Assembly (NCBI GenBank): GCA_944360075.1
Contig: CALVTE010000007.1
Coordinates: 1-49,947 of the forward strand
Length of the DNA: 49,947 nucleotides
From: an uncultured Clostridia bacterium
GTDB taxonomy: Bacteria; Bacillota; Clostridia; Christensenellales; UBA1242
Direction of reading: 5' to 3'
The position numbers were made by a program, and so were the translations under genes. This document shows, in pieces, positions 11,902 to 19,456 of the stretch. The notes under the pieces are model-generated. The model made no database searches. It saw nothing but the letters and a program-made list of their open reading frames with translations, and was not told the DNA's origin. The first letter of the stretch is position 1. Every line of letters begins with the position of its first letter.

Positions 11902-12615
11902 CTAACTGAAAAGTTTTGTCTTTTTTGTCATAAACGTCCACGCAAGCAACGTTCTGAAAAAATCCGCCCAGTATGAAAGCCTTGCACTGTCAAGCAGTTT
12001 TTTGCACTGTTTGACCTGCTCTTCTTGCAAAATCTCTTTCAAAAAGTCTAGCGCAAAGGCCGAAGCCTGTTTTTCTATGGCAATCATGCGCAGTTTGATG
12101 AAAAGTGCCAAAATCAAAGTCAGCGCGCAGCCAGCAAGCAAGCCAACTCCCACCCAAAAAAGTTCAGCCCAGCCCACCATCAAAACAATTCCGCCAATAA
12201 ACATCGGCATCAAAAACCAACCTAAAACTTTGCCAAACCTTCTGAGAAAATTGAGCGTTTTGAGCTTGCTGCCCTGTTTGTCTTGAAGAGCGTGACCCAT
12301 TTCATGCGAAATGATGGCAAAAGAGGCCAAACTTTGCGAACTTTGCGTTGCTCCAGAAAGATATAGCGTTTTTTTGCTGTAAGCATCGCCTGCCACATTT
12401 GAAATGGTTTTGACAACAATCTCTCCATCAAAATATTTTTGGTTGAGTATGTCAATATACTGCCATGGCGAAAGCTCAGTCTGCGCGTAAATTTTGTCAA
12501 TCTCTTCAAACACGTCATAAAATTTGTCAAGAGCAAAATTTGCCACTGCCAGCCCAAAACATATAAACAAAAGAAAGGCAATCACCATAATTATAATAAT
12601 CCAGGTCAAATCCAT
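11902..12615 (-). CDS. YugP-type membrane zinc metallopeptidase (copy 2)
   Basis: 237 aa. N-terminal membrane helix (about 4-27), zinc motif HEMGHALQ near residue 104-111, then two strongly hydrophobic segments (about 135-180). Same family as the next gene; the paralogues have diverged in their soluble parts (this one has YDVFEEIDKIYAQTEL after the first helix). No Shine-Dalgarno is visible before the ATG at 12615; instead a TAAAAT -10 box lies six bases upstream (see 12622-12650), suggesting a leaderless transcript in addition to possible readthrough from the PBP gene 42 nt upstream. Confidence 0.82.
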   Translation of the reverse strand: MDLTWIIIIMVIAFLLFICFGLAVANFALDKFYDVFEEIDKIYAQTELSPWQYIDILNQKYFDGEIVVKTISNVAGDAYSKKTLYLSGATQSSQSLASFAIISHEMGHALQDKQGSKLKTLNFLRRFGKVLGWFLMPMFIGGIVLMVGWAELFWVGVGLLAGCALTLILALFIKLRMIAIEKQASAFALDFLKEILQEEQVKQCKKLLDSARLSYWADFFRTLLAWTFMTKKTKLFS

Positions 12616-12621
12616 AACTAT

Positions 12622-12650
12622 ATTTTATACATTTTGCACCGTTTTTCAAA
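12622..12650 (-). promoter_or_regulatory. Promoter for a leaderless transcript of the second YugP gene
   Basis: Minus strand: TTTGAA (12645-12650), 17-bp spacer, TAAAAT (12622-12627), then exactly six bases to the ATG at 12615. The predicted transcription start coincides with the start codon. There is no ribosome site. Confidence 0.5.
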
Positions 12651-12657
12651 GCGTTTT

Positions 12658-14520
12658 TTAGGTGCGAAGCAGAATTGTTGAGCCTTCGTCAAGCAATGTG
12701 CCTTCTGGCGGAAGCTGCTCGCTCACCACGCCGCCGTCACCTTCAATCTCGCACTCAAGCCCGAGTTTTTTGAGCTCTATCAGCCCGTCAGCCAGACTTT
12801 TCCCCACAAGATTTGGCATCGAAACCTGCCTTACCACTTTGGAAGGGTCTTGCTTTTCCTCGTCAAGATATTCAAAAAGTTGAGTGAAAACTGTTTTGCC
12901 ATAAGGGGCAGCAACAAGCGAGCCGTAATACACCCCCGCTCCAGGCTCATCAACCATGATAAACAAAAGGTATTCTGGGTCGTCTGCCGGATAGGTGCCG
13001 ATAAAACTTGAGATATACTTGCCTTGATCAATCCCACCGCTCTCTTTATATTTTTGAGCAGTGCCTGTTTTGCCACCAACGTTATACCCCTCAACAAAAG
13101 TGTAAGCCCCTGTTTTGTTCTCGGCTTGCTCAAGCAGCTTGTTGACCGCCTGCGTGGTGGCATTGCTGAGCAAAGATTGTCCGCTTTGAGGCGAAGAATT
13201 ATAGACAACGCTGGGCCTCACCTTGCTTGCACTGACTATCGAGCAAACCGCAGTCATAAGTTGCATAGGCGTCATGGCGATGGCGTGACCAAAACCCATG
13301 CGCGCAAGGTCCACCCTTTTGACTGACGACTTTTGCATAAGCATTCCGCTTGACTCGCCTGCAATATCCACTCCCGTTTTGCTGCCTATGCCAAACTTTT
13401 GCATATAAAAGTAAAATTTCTCCACACCCAGCCTTAAAGCAAGGTCCATAAAACAACAGTTGCAGCTGTTGCCAAAGGCTTCAATCAAATTTTGACTGCC
13501 ATGACCAATCGTCTTCCAACACTTGATTTTAACGCCGTCAATCACGCGATAGCCGGGGCAATAGAAGGTGTCTTCCAGCGAAGTAAGCCCTTCTTCAAGC
13601 GCTGCCGCCACCGTTAAGATTTTGAAAGTGGAGCCAGGCTCGTAAATATCGGTGGCCAGCTTCATTTTGGATTGGTCGAACAATTTTTCAAGGTCATTCC
13701 GCGGCACGTTGTTAAGGTCAAAACTTGGCTTTGACGATATTGCAAGAATTTGCCCTGTTTTTGCCTGCAAAATCATACCGCTAGCGTTTTTCGCCTTTTG
13801 CTCGACCATAATGGTTGAAAGAGCATTTTCCAAAATAAGTTGCATTTTGCTGTCAACTGACAATATCAAATCTTGACCGGGCTGCGCCTGAACATAATAG
13901 CGCAAACTTCCACCAATCTCTTTGCCTTGCAAATCGCTCTGCACATAACTATATCCGTCTTGCCCTTTCAAATGCTCGTTGTAATAAGCCTCAACACCAG
14001 TCTGCCCCACATTGTCAATGGATGTGAAGCCTATAAGTTGAGTGGCCAAATTCCCGTTGGGATAATATCTTGCAACATTTTCAGCCAAATATACGCCAGG
14101 CAAATTTTGTTGATAAATTTTTTCAGCCACATCGCTTTCAATCCCCTGTTTGATAAGCACTTCGCTGACATTTTTTGTTTGAATTTTTTTATACACTTGG
14201 TCAAAATCCAGCCCCAAAATTGCACTCAAATGATTTGCAACAGTGGTGGCACTTTTGACTTCTCTTGCCCGCACATACACGTTGTAGGTGGTATAGCTGA
14301 CTGCAAGTGTTGCCCCTGTTCGGTCAAGAATATCTCCCCTTGGCGCAATTATTTTCAAATCTCTTGTCCACTGATCTGTGGCACGCAGCTGAAGGCTTTT
14401 TCCGTTTATAATCTGCAAAACAAAAAGCCTGACGACAAGCGCGCAAAAAATAAAGGATATCACCAAAAACAATGCTAATATCCTTTTTCTGAAAGAAAAC
14501 AGTGTGAAGGGCTGATTCAT
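12658..14520 (-). CDS. Class B penicillin-binding protein with PASTA domain (SpoVD/FtsI type)
   Basis: 620 aa, a peptidoglycan transpeptidase of cell division or sporulation. One membrane helix at about 13-33; PBP dimerisation domain (APRGDILDRTG near 59); transpeptidase motifs SxxK in EPGSTFK (about 300), SxN in SCN (about 353), and KTG in GGKTGTAQK (about 490); one C-terminal PASTA domain (about 568-620, starting MPNLVGKSLADGL). The C-terminal PASTA favours the SpoVD/PBP2x/FtsI group. It follows the FtsL-like gene directly; its GGAGG ribosome site lies inside the end of that gene. The order rsmH-ftsL-PBP is the classic start of the division and cell wall cluster, but mraY, murD and others do not follow here. 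Confidence 0.93.
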   Translation of the reverse strand: MNQPFTLFSFRKRILALFLVISFIFCALVVRLFVLQIINGKSLQLRATDQWTRDLKIIAPRGDILDRTGATLAVSYTTYNVYVRAREVKSATTVANHLSAILGLDFDQVYKKIQTKNVSEVLIKQGIESDVAEKIYQQNLPGVYLAENVARYYPNGNLATQLIGFTSIDNVGQTGVEAYYNEHLKGQDGYSYVQSDLQGKEIGGSLRYYVQAQPGQDLILSVDSKMQLILENALSTIMVEQKAKNASGMILQAKTGQILAISSKPSFDLNNVPRNDLEKLFDQSKMKLATDIYEPGSTFKILTVAAALEEGLTSLEDTFYCPGYRVIDGVKIKCWKTIGHGSQNLIEAFGNSCNCCFMDLALRLGVEKFYFYMQKFGIGSKTGVDIAGESSGMLMQKSSVKRVDLARMGFGHAIAMTPMQLMTAVCSIVSASKVRPSVVYNSSPQSGQSLLSNATTQAVNKLLEQAENKTGAYTFVEGYNVGGKTGTAQKYKESGGIDQGKYISSFIGTYPADDPEYLLFIMVDEPGAGVYYGSLVAAPYGKTVFTQLFEYLDEEKQDPSKVVRQVSMPNLVGKSLADGLIELKKLGLECEIEGDGGVVSEQLPPEGTLLDEGSTILLRT

Positions 14521-15159
14521 TTAACCTCCGAATAGCCCAGTTAAGAAATTGCAGAATCTGTCAAACCAGTTTGAAGTTTCGCCTATTGAAGTTGGCGGCA
14601 AGGTCTGCGACGGAATGACTTCAAAAAGATTTTCCATGTTTTCTTGATTTGTGGTGTCAAGAGCGGTCAAATTTTTCAAATAATTTGCAAGGTTGATGTT
14701 GTATGACTCGCTTGCCACTTCAATTTGACTGCCAAGATGCTCCATGGTTGAAATGTTGACAACCCCCCAAATCCCAAAAACAGCAAACAGCAACGCAAAA
14801 ATAATGCTTTTGTAGCTCAACTTGCGTTTTCGCTTTTGACTGAGCGAAATTTCTTCTTGCTGGCCAAAAATTTTTTCATGTTGCTGCTCGCTTAGCGATT
14901 CCATCATATCATAGTTGGGCGTGAAAATGGTGGAAGAAAAGTCCTGCACTTGCTCGCTTGGCTGCTCAACATTTTGACTCTCTGCCTCTTCCTGCACAAA
15001 AGAGCTGGCAGAAAAAGCATTGATTTTTTTCTGGATTCTGACGCTTTTTTCTTGTTCAAGCACCTGCTTTTGAGTTTCAAAGTTTTCTTCGACAGTTGTT
15101 TGAGGCGCTTTTTCGCTTTCTTTTTCAGGTTTTTTAAGCAGAACAATCTTTCCTTCCAT
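14521..15159 (-). CDS. FtsL-like bitopic membrane protein
   Basis: 212 aa. A long, glutamate-rich cytoplasmic N-terminus (about 1-108), a basic KRKRK stretch, one membrane helix (about 117-138) and a short extracytoplasmic tail. It sits exactly where ftsL lies, between rsmH and the division PBP. FtsL proteins have this topology but are usually about 100-130 aa with a leucine-zipper coiled coil outside; here the external part is not an obvious zipper and the N-terminus is long. The assignment rests on position and topology. Start supported by AAGGAG seven bases upstream. Confidence 0.6.
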   Translation of the reverse strand: MEGKIVLLKKPEKESEKAPQTTVEENFETQKQVLEQEKSVRIQKKINAFSASSFVQEEAESQNVEQPSEQVQDFSSTIFTPNYDMMESLSEQQHEKIFGQQEEISLSQKRKRKLSYKSIIFALLFAVFGIWGVVNISTMEHLGSQIEVASESYNINLANYLKNLTALDTTNQENMENLFEVIPSQTLPPTSIGETSNWFDRFCNFLTGLFGG

Positions 15160-15207
15160 AATATACGCTCCTTAAAAGCATTATAGCACTTTTTGCGGAA
15201 ATACAAA

Positions 15208-16146
15208 CTATATTTTTTCGATAATTCTCAGTTTTGCACTGCTGCTTCGAGAATTTTTTTGCAATTCTTGAGTTGTTGCCACTATCGGTTTTTTGCTGAC
15301 AGGTTTTGCCACCGCCCTGTGCCCGCAAATGCAAACTGGAGTTTTTGGCGGGCAAATGCAGTCTGTGCAGGCATCTTTGAACACATTTTTGACAATTCGG
15401 TCTTCCAAACTGTGAAAAGAAATCACTGCAATTCTTCCACCTTTTCGCAAAAGTTGTATAAGATTTTGCAAACACTCCTTTAGCCCTTCCAGCTCGCCAT
15501 TGACTTCAATTCTTATGGCTTGAAAAGTTTGTTTGATGACGCCGCCCTTGCCGTAAATCACCTTTTTTGGAAAGGACTTTTCCACGATTTCTTTCAGCTG
15601 GAAAGTTGTTTCTATCGGTTTTTCCTGCCTTGCCTTCAAAATATTTTTCACAATGTTTTTTGCGTTTGACTCTTCGCCATATTCATACAAAATTTTCAAC
15701 AGCTGCTTTTCGCTGTAAAAATTGACAACGTCAAAAGCGGTCAAATCTTGCGACTTATCCATACGCATATCAAGGCGACCGTTGTGCAAAAAACTAAACC
15801 CTCGCTCTGCGCTGTCAATTTGATAAGAACTGACTCCAAGGTCGAGCAATATGCCATCAATTTGACCAGCCATCCCCATCTCTTTCAAGATGTTTGGAGA
15901 ATTTTTGAAATCTGATTTGATGATGGTGACGTTTTGACAGCCGCTAAACCTTTCTTTGCAAACAGAAATTGCATCATCATCTTTGTCAAAGCCGATCAGT
16001 TTGCCCTTTTTTGACAGACGAGAAAGAATTGCACTAGAGTGGCCGCCACCACCCATAGTGCAATCCACATAGCATCCATCTTTTTTTATGTCAAGTCCGT
16101 CAATCACTTCATCTAAAAGCACGGGAACATGTTTGAATTCTATCAT
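15208..16146 (-). CDS. rsmH: 16S rRNA m4C1402 methyltransferase RsmH (MraW)
   Basis: 312 aa, the usual length. N-terminal HVPVLLDEVIDGL, SAM-binding loop CTMGGGGHS near residue 30, LLDLGVSSYQID near 100, RGFSFLHNGRLDMRMD near 114, and the C-terminal ISFHSLEDRIVK near 240. It methylates N4 of C1402 in 16S rRNA. AGGAGA precedes the ATG. It starts 32 nt after the giant CvpA-like gene and is followed 48 nt later by the FtsL-like gene, as in the standard division cluster, except that mraZ is missing upstream. Confidence 0.97.
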   Translation of the reverse strand: MIEFKHVPVLLDEVIDGLDIKKDGCYVDCTMGGGGHSSAILSRLSKKGKLIGFDKDDDAISVCKERFSGCQNVTIIKSDFKNSPNILKEMGMAGQIDGILLDLGVSSYQIDSAERGFSFLHNGRLDMRMDKSQDLTAFDVVNFYSEKQLLKILYEYGEESNAKNIVKNILKARQEKPIETTFQLKEIVEKSFPKKVIYGKGGVIKQTFQAIRIEVNGELEGLKECLQNLIQLLRKGGRIAVISFHSLEDRIVKNVFKDACTDCICPPKTPVCICGHRAVAKPVSKKPIVATTQELQKNSRSSSAKLRIIEKI

Positions 16147-16178
16147 TTTTTCTCCTGTTTTGCTGGCTTGGATGCTGT

Positions 16179-19118
16179 TTAGCTTAAAACACCAAACAAA
16201 CCTTTAAGGCTATCTTTGGCCTGGTCTGAAAGAGGTATCGAGTTGATTGCGTCAATTATCTCTTCTTTGTTGTCTTGAATTTGTTCAGCTGTCTGGCCAA
16301 GAGCGACATCGATTTCAACTTCAAATTCGTCAAGCGAGCCAAGCACCTGTTCAATTATCTCGGTGGTCTCTTGCGGCAAATCTTGCGTGATTTTTTCAAC
16401 AGCTTTCGTCACGTCCTCAACGCTCAAGCCGCCAGCAGTGGCGTTTTTAAGCTCAGAAGCAATGTCTTTCAAAAAGCCAGAGGTTTCTTCAAGTGCACTT
16501 TGCAATTCAACAGCTGCATTCATAAGGCTTTCAAAGTCAATCTGCCAAGGCTTTTTTTGACCAACAATTCTTTGTGCAACATCAAACTTTGCGCAAAGCG
16601 CTTCCCAAAGCGCTTTGAAAACGCCGTTAAACAGTCCTTCCTTTTGCTTTTGCGTTTGCGTGCCCTCAGACAGCTGCACTCGATACGCGTTTTCTTTGAT
16701 ATGGTTGAGAAGAACGCCCAACTGAACTTTATCGATGCTTGCAAACGAGAAGTCTTGTCCCAGTTCAAGATAGTCGTTATAGAAGCCAAGCAAATCGCTG
16801 AAGATAAGGCAAATCTCTTCGGTTTGGTCTTCGCTGCTTTCGGCAACAAAAGTGTTGTCATCCCAAGTCAAATTTGGCATGTCTGGTGCAATTTGTTTAA
16901 ACAGCGAATTCATGGTTTCAATCAAGGTCTTTTTCAGGCCATCAGTTGAAGATGCCCAGAAAGCAGGTTTTAAAAGTTCTGTCAAATCTCGGCTGTTAAT
17001 GCTGGTCAAAATTTTGTTTATGCCATCTTCTTCAAACAGCAAGTCAACATAAGTTTTTTCGGTTGAAGACTGATTGCTTAGCGCAACGATAATATCAGTG
17101 AAATAGCCAAGTTCTGCCTTCCATTCTTGATAGCCTTCAATATTTTTAAAACTGATATATTCATTATCCACACTTGCCAAAACGTTGTCTTGCAAAAGAG
17201 ATTTGGTTGGCTCAACTTGCAAAAGTGGCAGCAATATTTTGCCAAGTTTTTCTCTGTCAATTTGTCCATTTTCTTGATTTTCGACTTTTGCAGCCAGTTG
17301 TTTGATAATGCTTGCCACATCTATTTCTTCTGCCTTTTGCTCGGTCAAAATCTCATACAAACCGCTATCTCGCACTTCAATCAAACTGCCTGACAAGAAG
17401 GACATATAGCTTTGGTAGTTTTCAATTTCCACCAATTTTCCGTCGCTGTCATAAATTTCTTCATTGGTTGGCAGCGTGACGTTAAACTGCCCAAGCAAAA
17501 CATCAACGATAGGCTCTCCTGCCGAATTTTTCAGAAGTTCAATCCCCCTTGCCCTGTCAACCATCGATCCAACTTTTGAAAGCACCTTTTCAATGTCAAT
17601 GGCCTCTTCTTCCGTCTGGCTTGGCTCTTTTGGAGACTCAATCAACATAAACGGGTCTTCAACAAACTCTTTGATGTCGATTTCTTTTGAAATGGCTGCA
17701 AAATCTTCAAAAATTGCTGTCAAATCACTTGCCAGAGCTTGCCAATCATCGTCTTGCATTGTTGAGGAGTCACTTGACACATTCATGGAGTCGTCTTCAA
17801 CCATATCTGAAAGACTTGGTGAAACAAAGGTGTTAAACAAAAAGTCAAAACTGTCGCGCACAAGGTTCATGTTGAAAATGCCGCTAAGAGTGCTGGAAAG
17901 CGAGTCCGCATCATCGCCAAGAATTTTGATAATCTGCTCTGCGCCAATTTTTGATTGCGCTCTTATCTCGTCAACAACTCCGTTTTGGCAAAGCGTTTTG
18001 AAAACATTGAAAACTTGCTGCAAGTCATTCTTAAAATATTGTGCCGCGCTTTGCGCGCTCTCAAGCCCGCTGGCAACATCTTCAAACAGCTGACTATATT
18101 GCTGCACAAACTCTTGCCCAAAAATATTTTCGTAGTTTTGGTAATTTTCTACCACAGAAGCAATAAGTTCGGCCGCAATCTTTTCAAACAGCGTTCCGTC
18201 AATCACCCTGTCAAAAATTGTCTGCAAAACTTCAAAGTTAAGTTCGCTGAAATTATGTTCGCTTTGGCCGATATTTGATATTTCAGCCGCTGCGTTATAC
18301 ACCTCGGCATAAGAGACTAGTTCTTGACGGAAATATAAATTTTGACCATCGACCTCAATCTTTGACATATAGTCAAACATTGCCTCGTCTGCCGCTGTTG
18401 CTCCGCACATTTTGAAAAGAAAGTTGTTGCCCAGTTGGCCAACAATCTCATCGACCTGTGCAGGAATATATTCTGAAATTGGTTTGAGAGAGCTTCTGTT
18501 TTGCTCTTCTTCTTTGCCTTCAGCAAGCATGCGCTCGCTTTGCGTGCCCGTCTCTTGTTTAACATATATATCAGCCTGCGAAGTGATTTGCCCATAAAGC
18601 CCAATTAGCGCTGAAAGCGGCATCAACACAAAAATTGTTATCACAAAAGCTTTGACAAGCCCAACTGCACCGCCCCATGTGCGATATAACTTCTGATCTT
18701 CTTGCGGTTTGAGACAGGTCAGCGCAATAATTTTGTAGATGACATACATCAGCAGCATAATCACCATGGTCACCAAAATAAAGAAAACAACATTGGCAAT
18801 GGCCGCAGGAAGAGCAGCAACAAGGGTTTCAAGATTTGGATTTGCCTCAATCAGCCCTGCAAGTTGCTCGTCTTGCAAAAGCATATCCAGAATATACTGC
18901 GACAAAGCAACTTGCCCTTGCTGAGCTGGCACTTGAATTTGCAAAATGGCGTTTGTGATTGGCGGCGTGACAAAAAAGGCAACAATCACGCCAACAACTC
19001 CTATGCCAAAACTGACCGCTGAGCGGCGAACACCCCGCCAAAAGCCAAGCAAAAAACCGACTAAAAGAATAAAAACAAAGCCGCAACTCAAAATCAAGTT
19101 GATTGTTCCGCTGCTCAT
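16179..19118 (-). CDS. Giant CvpA-like membrane protein with a long acidic C-terminal region
   Basis: 979 aa from the ATG at 19118, chosen because AAAGGAGG lies just upstream. The first about 190 residues have four membrane helices (near 8-30, 34-56, 103-128, 152-178) and the glycine-rich GFWRGVRRSAVSFGIGVVG typical of the CvpA (colicin V production) family, whose members are usually about 160-200 aa. The remaining about 780 residues are soluble, acidic and largely helical, with few cysteines and no domain I recognise; they include repeated short helices rich in Q, E and L. The gene replaces mraZ at the head of an rsmH-ftsL-PBP operon, so a part in division or envelope assembly is possible. 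The function of CvpA proteins is itself poorly known. Confidence 0.75.
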   Translation of the reverse strand: MSSGTINLILSCGFVFILLVGFLLGFWRGVRRSAVSFGIGVVGVIVAFFVTPPITNAILQIQVPAQQGQVALSQYILDMLLQDEQLAGLIEANPNLETLVAALPAAIANVVFFILVTMVIMLLMYVIYKIIALTCLKPQEDQKLYRTWGGAVGLVKAFVITIFVLMPLSALIGLYGQITSQADIYVKQETGTQSERMLAEGKEEEQNRSSLKPISEYIPAQVDEIVGQLGNNFLFKMCGATAADEAMFDYMSKIEVDGQNLYFRQELVSYAEVYNAAAEISNIGQSEHNFSELNFEVLQTIFDRVIDGTLFEKIAAELIASVVENYQNYENIFGQEFVQQYSQLFEDVASGLESAQSAAQYFKNDLQQVFNVFKTLCQNGVVDEIRAQSKIGAEQIIKILGDDADSLSSTLSGIFNMNLVRDSFDFLFNTFVSPSLSDMVEDDSMNVSSDSSTMQDDDWQALASDLTAIFEDFAAISKEIDIKEFVEDPFMLIESPKEPSQTEEEAIDIEKVLSKVGSMVDRARGIELLKNSAGEPIVDVLLGQFNVTLPTNEEIYDSDGKLVEIENYQSYMSFLSGSLIEVRDSGLYEILTEQKAEEIDVASIIKQLAAKVENQENGQIDREKLGKILLPLLQVEPTKSLLQDNVLASVDNEYISFKNIEGYQEWKAELGYFTDIIVALSNQSSTEKTYVDLLFEEDGINKILTSINSRDLTELLKPAFWASSTDGLKKTLIETMNSLFKQIAPDMPNLTWDDNTFVAESSEDQTEEICLIFSDLLGFYNDYLELGQDFSFASIDKVQLGVLLNHIKENAYRVQLSEGTQTQKQKEGLFNGVFKALWEALCAKFDVAQRIVGQKKPWQIDFESLMNAAVELQSALEETSGFLKDIASELKNATAGGLSVEDVTKAVEKITQDLPQETTEIIEQVLGSLDEFEVEIDVALGQTAEQIQDNKEEIIDAINSIPLSDQAKDSLKGLFGVLS

Positions 19119-19141
19119 AAGACCTCCTTTAGATATATAAT

Positions 19142-19170
19142 ATATTAACATTTTTTTGATAAACTTTCAA
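19142..19170 (-). promoter_or_regulatory. Promoter of the envelope operon
   Basis: Minus strand: TTGAAA (19165-19170), 17-bp spacer, TAATAT (19142-19147), followed by an AT-rich leader and AAAGGAGG. The 19119-19456 intergenic stretch holds this promoter and the divergent nrdD control region; I see no gene in it. Confidence 0.5.
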
Positions 19171-19336
19171 CTAAATTACTGCTTTTGCTGCTTTTGTGAA
19201 AAAATTATGAGAGGATGTGAAAAAATTTTTTAACTTTGAAAAACTCACAACTTCAAGCAATCTAGAAGCAATGTTATCAAAATATAATAATAGTCGATTT
19301 TTGGCAAAAATTTTTTAAAAAAATATGTGTTTTTTG

Positions 19337-19365
19337 TTGACATAAAAAAGCAAAGGTATTATGAT
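19337..19365 (+). promoter_or_regulatory. Promoter of nrdD-nrdG
   Basis: Perfect TTGACA (19337-19342), 17-bp spacer, TATGAT (19360-19365). The predicted start is near 19372, just upstream of the two NrdR boxes. Confidence 0.8.
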
Positions 19366-19382
19366 AGGAAATGTCAGAACTA

Positions 19383-19423
19383 CAATATATTGATTTGCCG
19401 GCATATAAATATTCAATATGTTG
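19383..19423 (+). promoter_or_regulatory. Tandem NrdR boxes
   Basis: Box 1 CAATATATTG (19383-19392) fits the core CWATATATWG of the NrdR consensus perfectly; box 2 CAATATGTTG (19414-19423) has one mismatch. They are 31 bp apart start to start, about three helical turns, which is the hallmark arrangement for the NrdR repressor. The boxes lie in the early transcribed region of nrdD, so repression when dATP is plentiful is the expected effect. Confidence 0.8.
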
Positions 19424-19456
19424 TATTCTTATACAAAAGGGGGTCTAAAGAAAAAT

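Noticed and set aside
13873..14478. 201-aa plus-strand frame
   Set aside because: Antisense of the PBP gene, without a ribosome site or family features.
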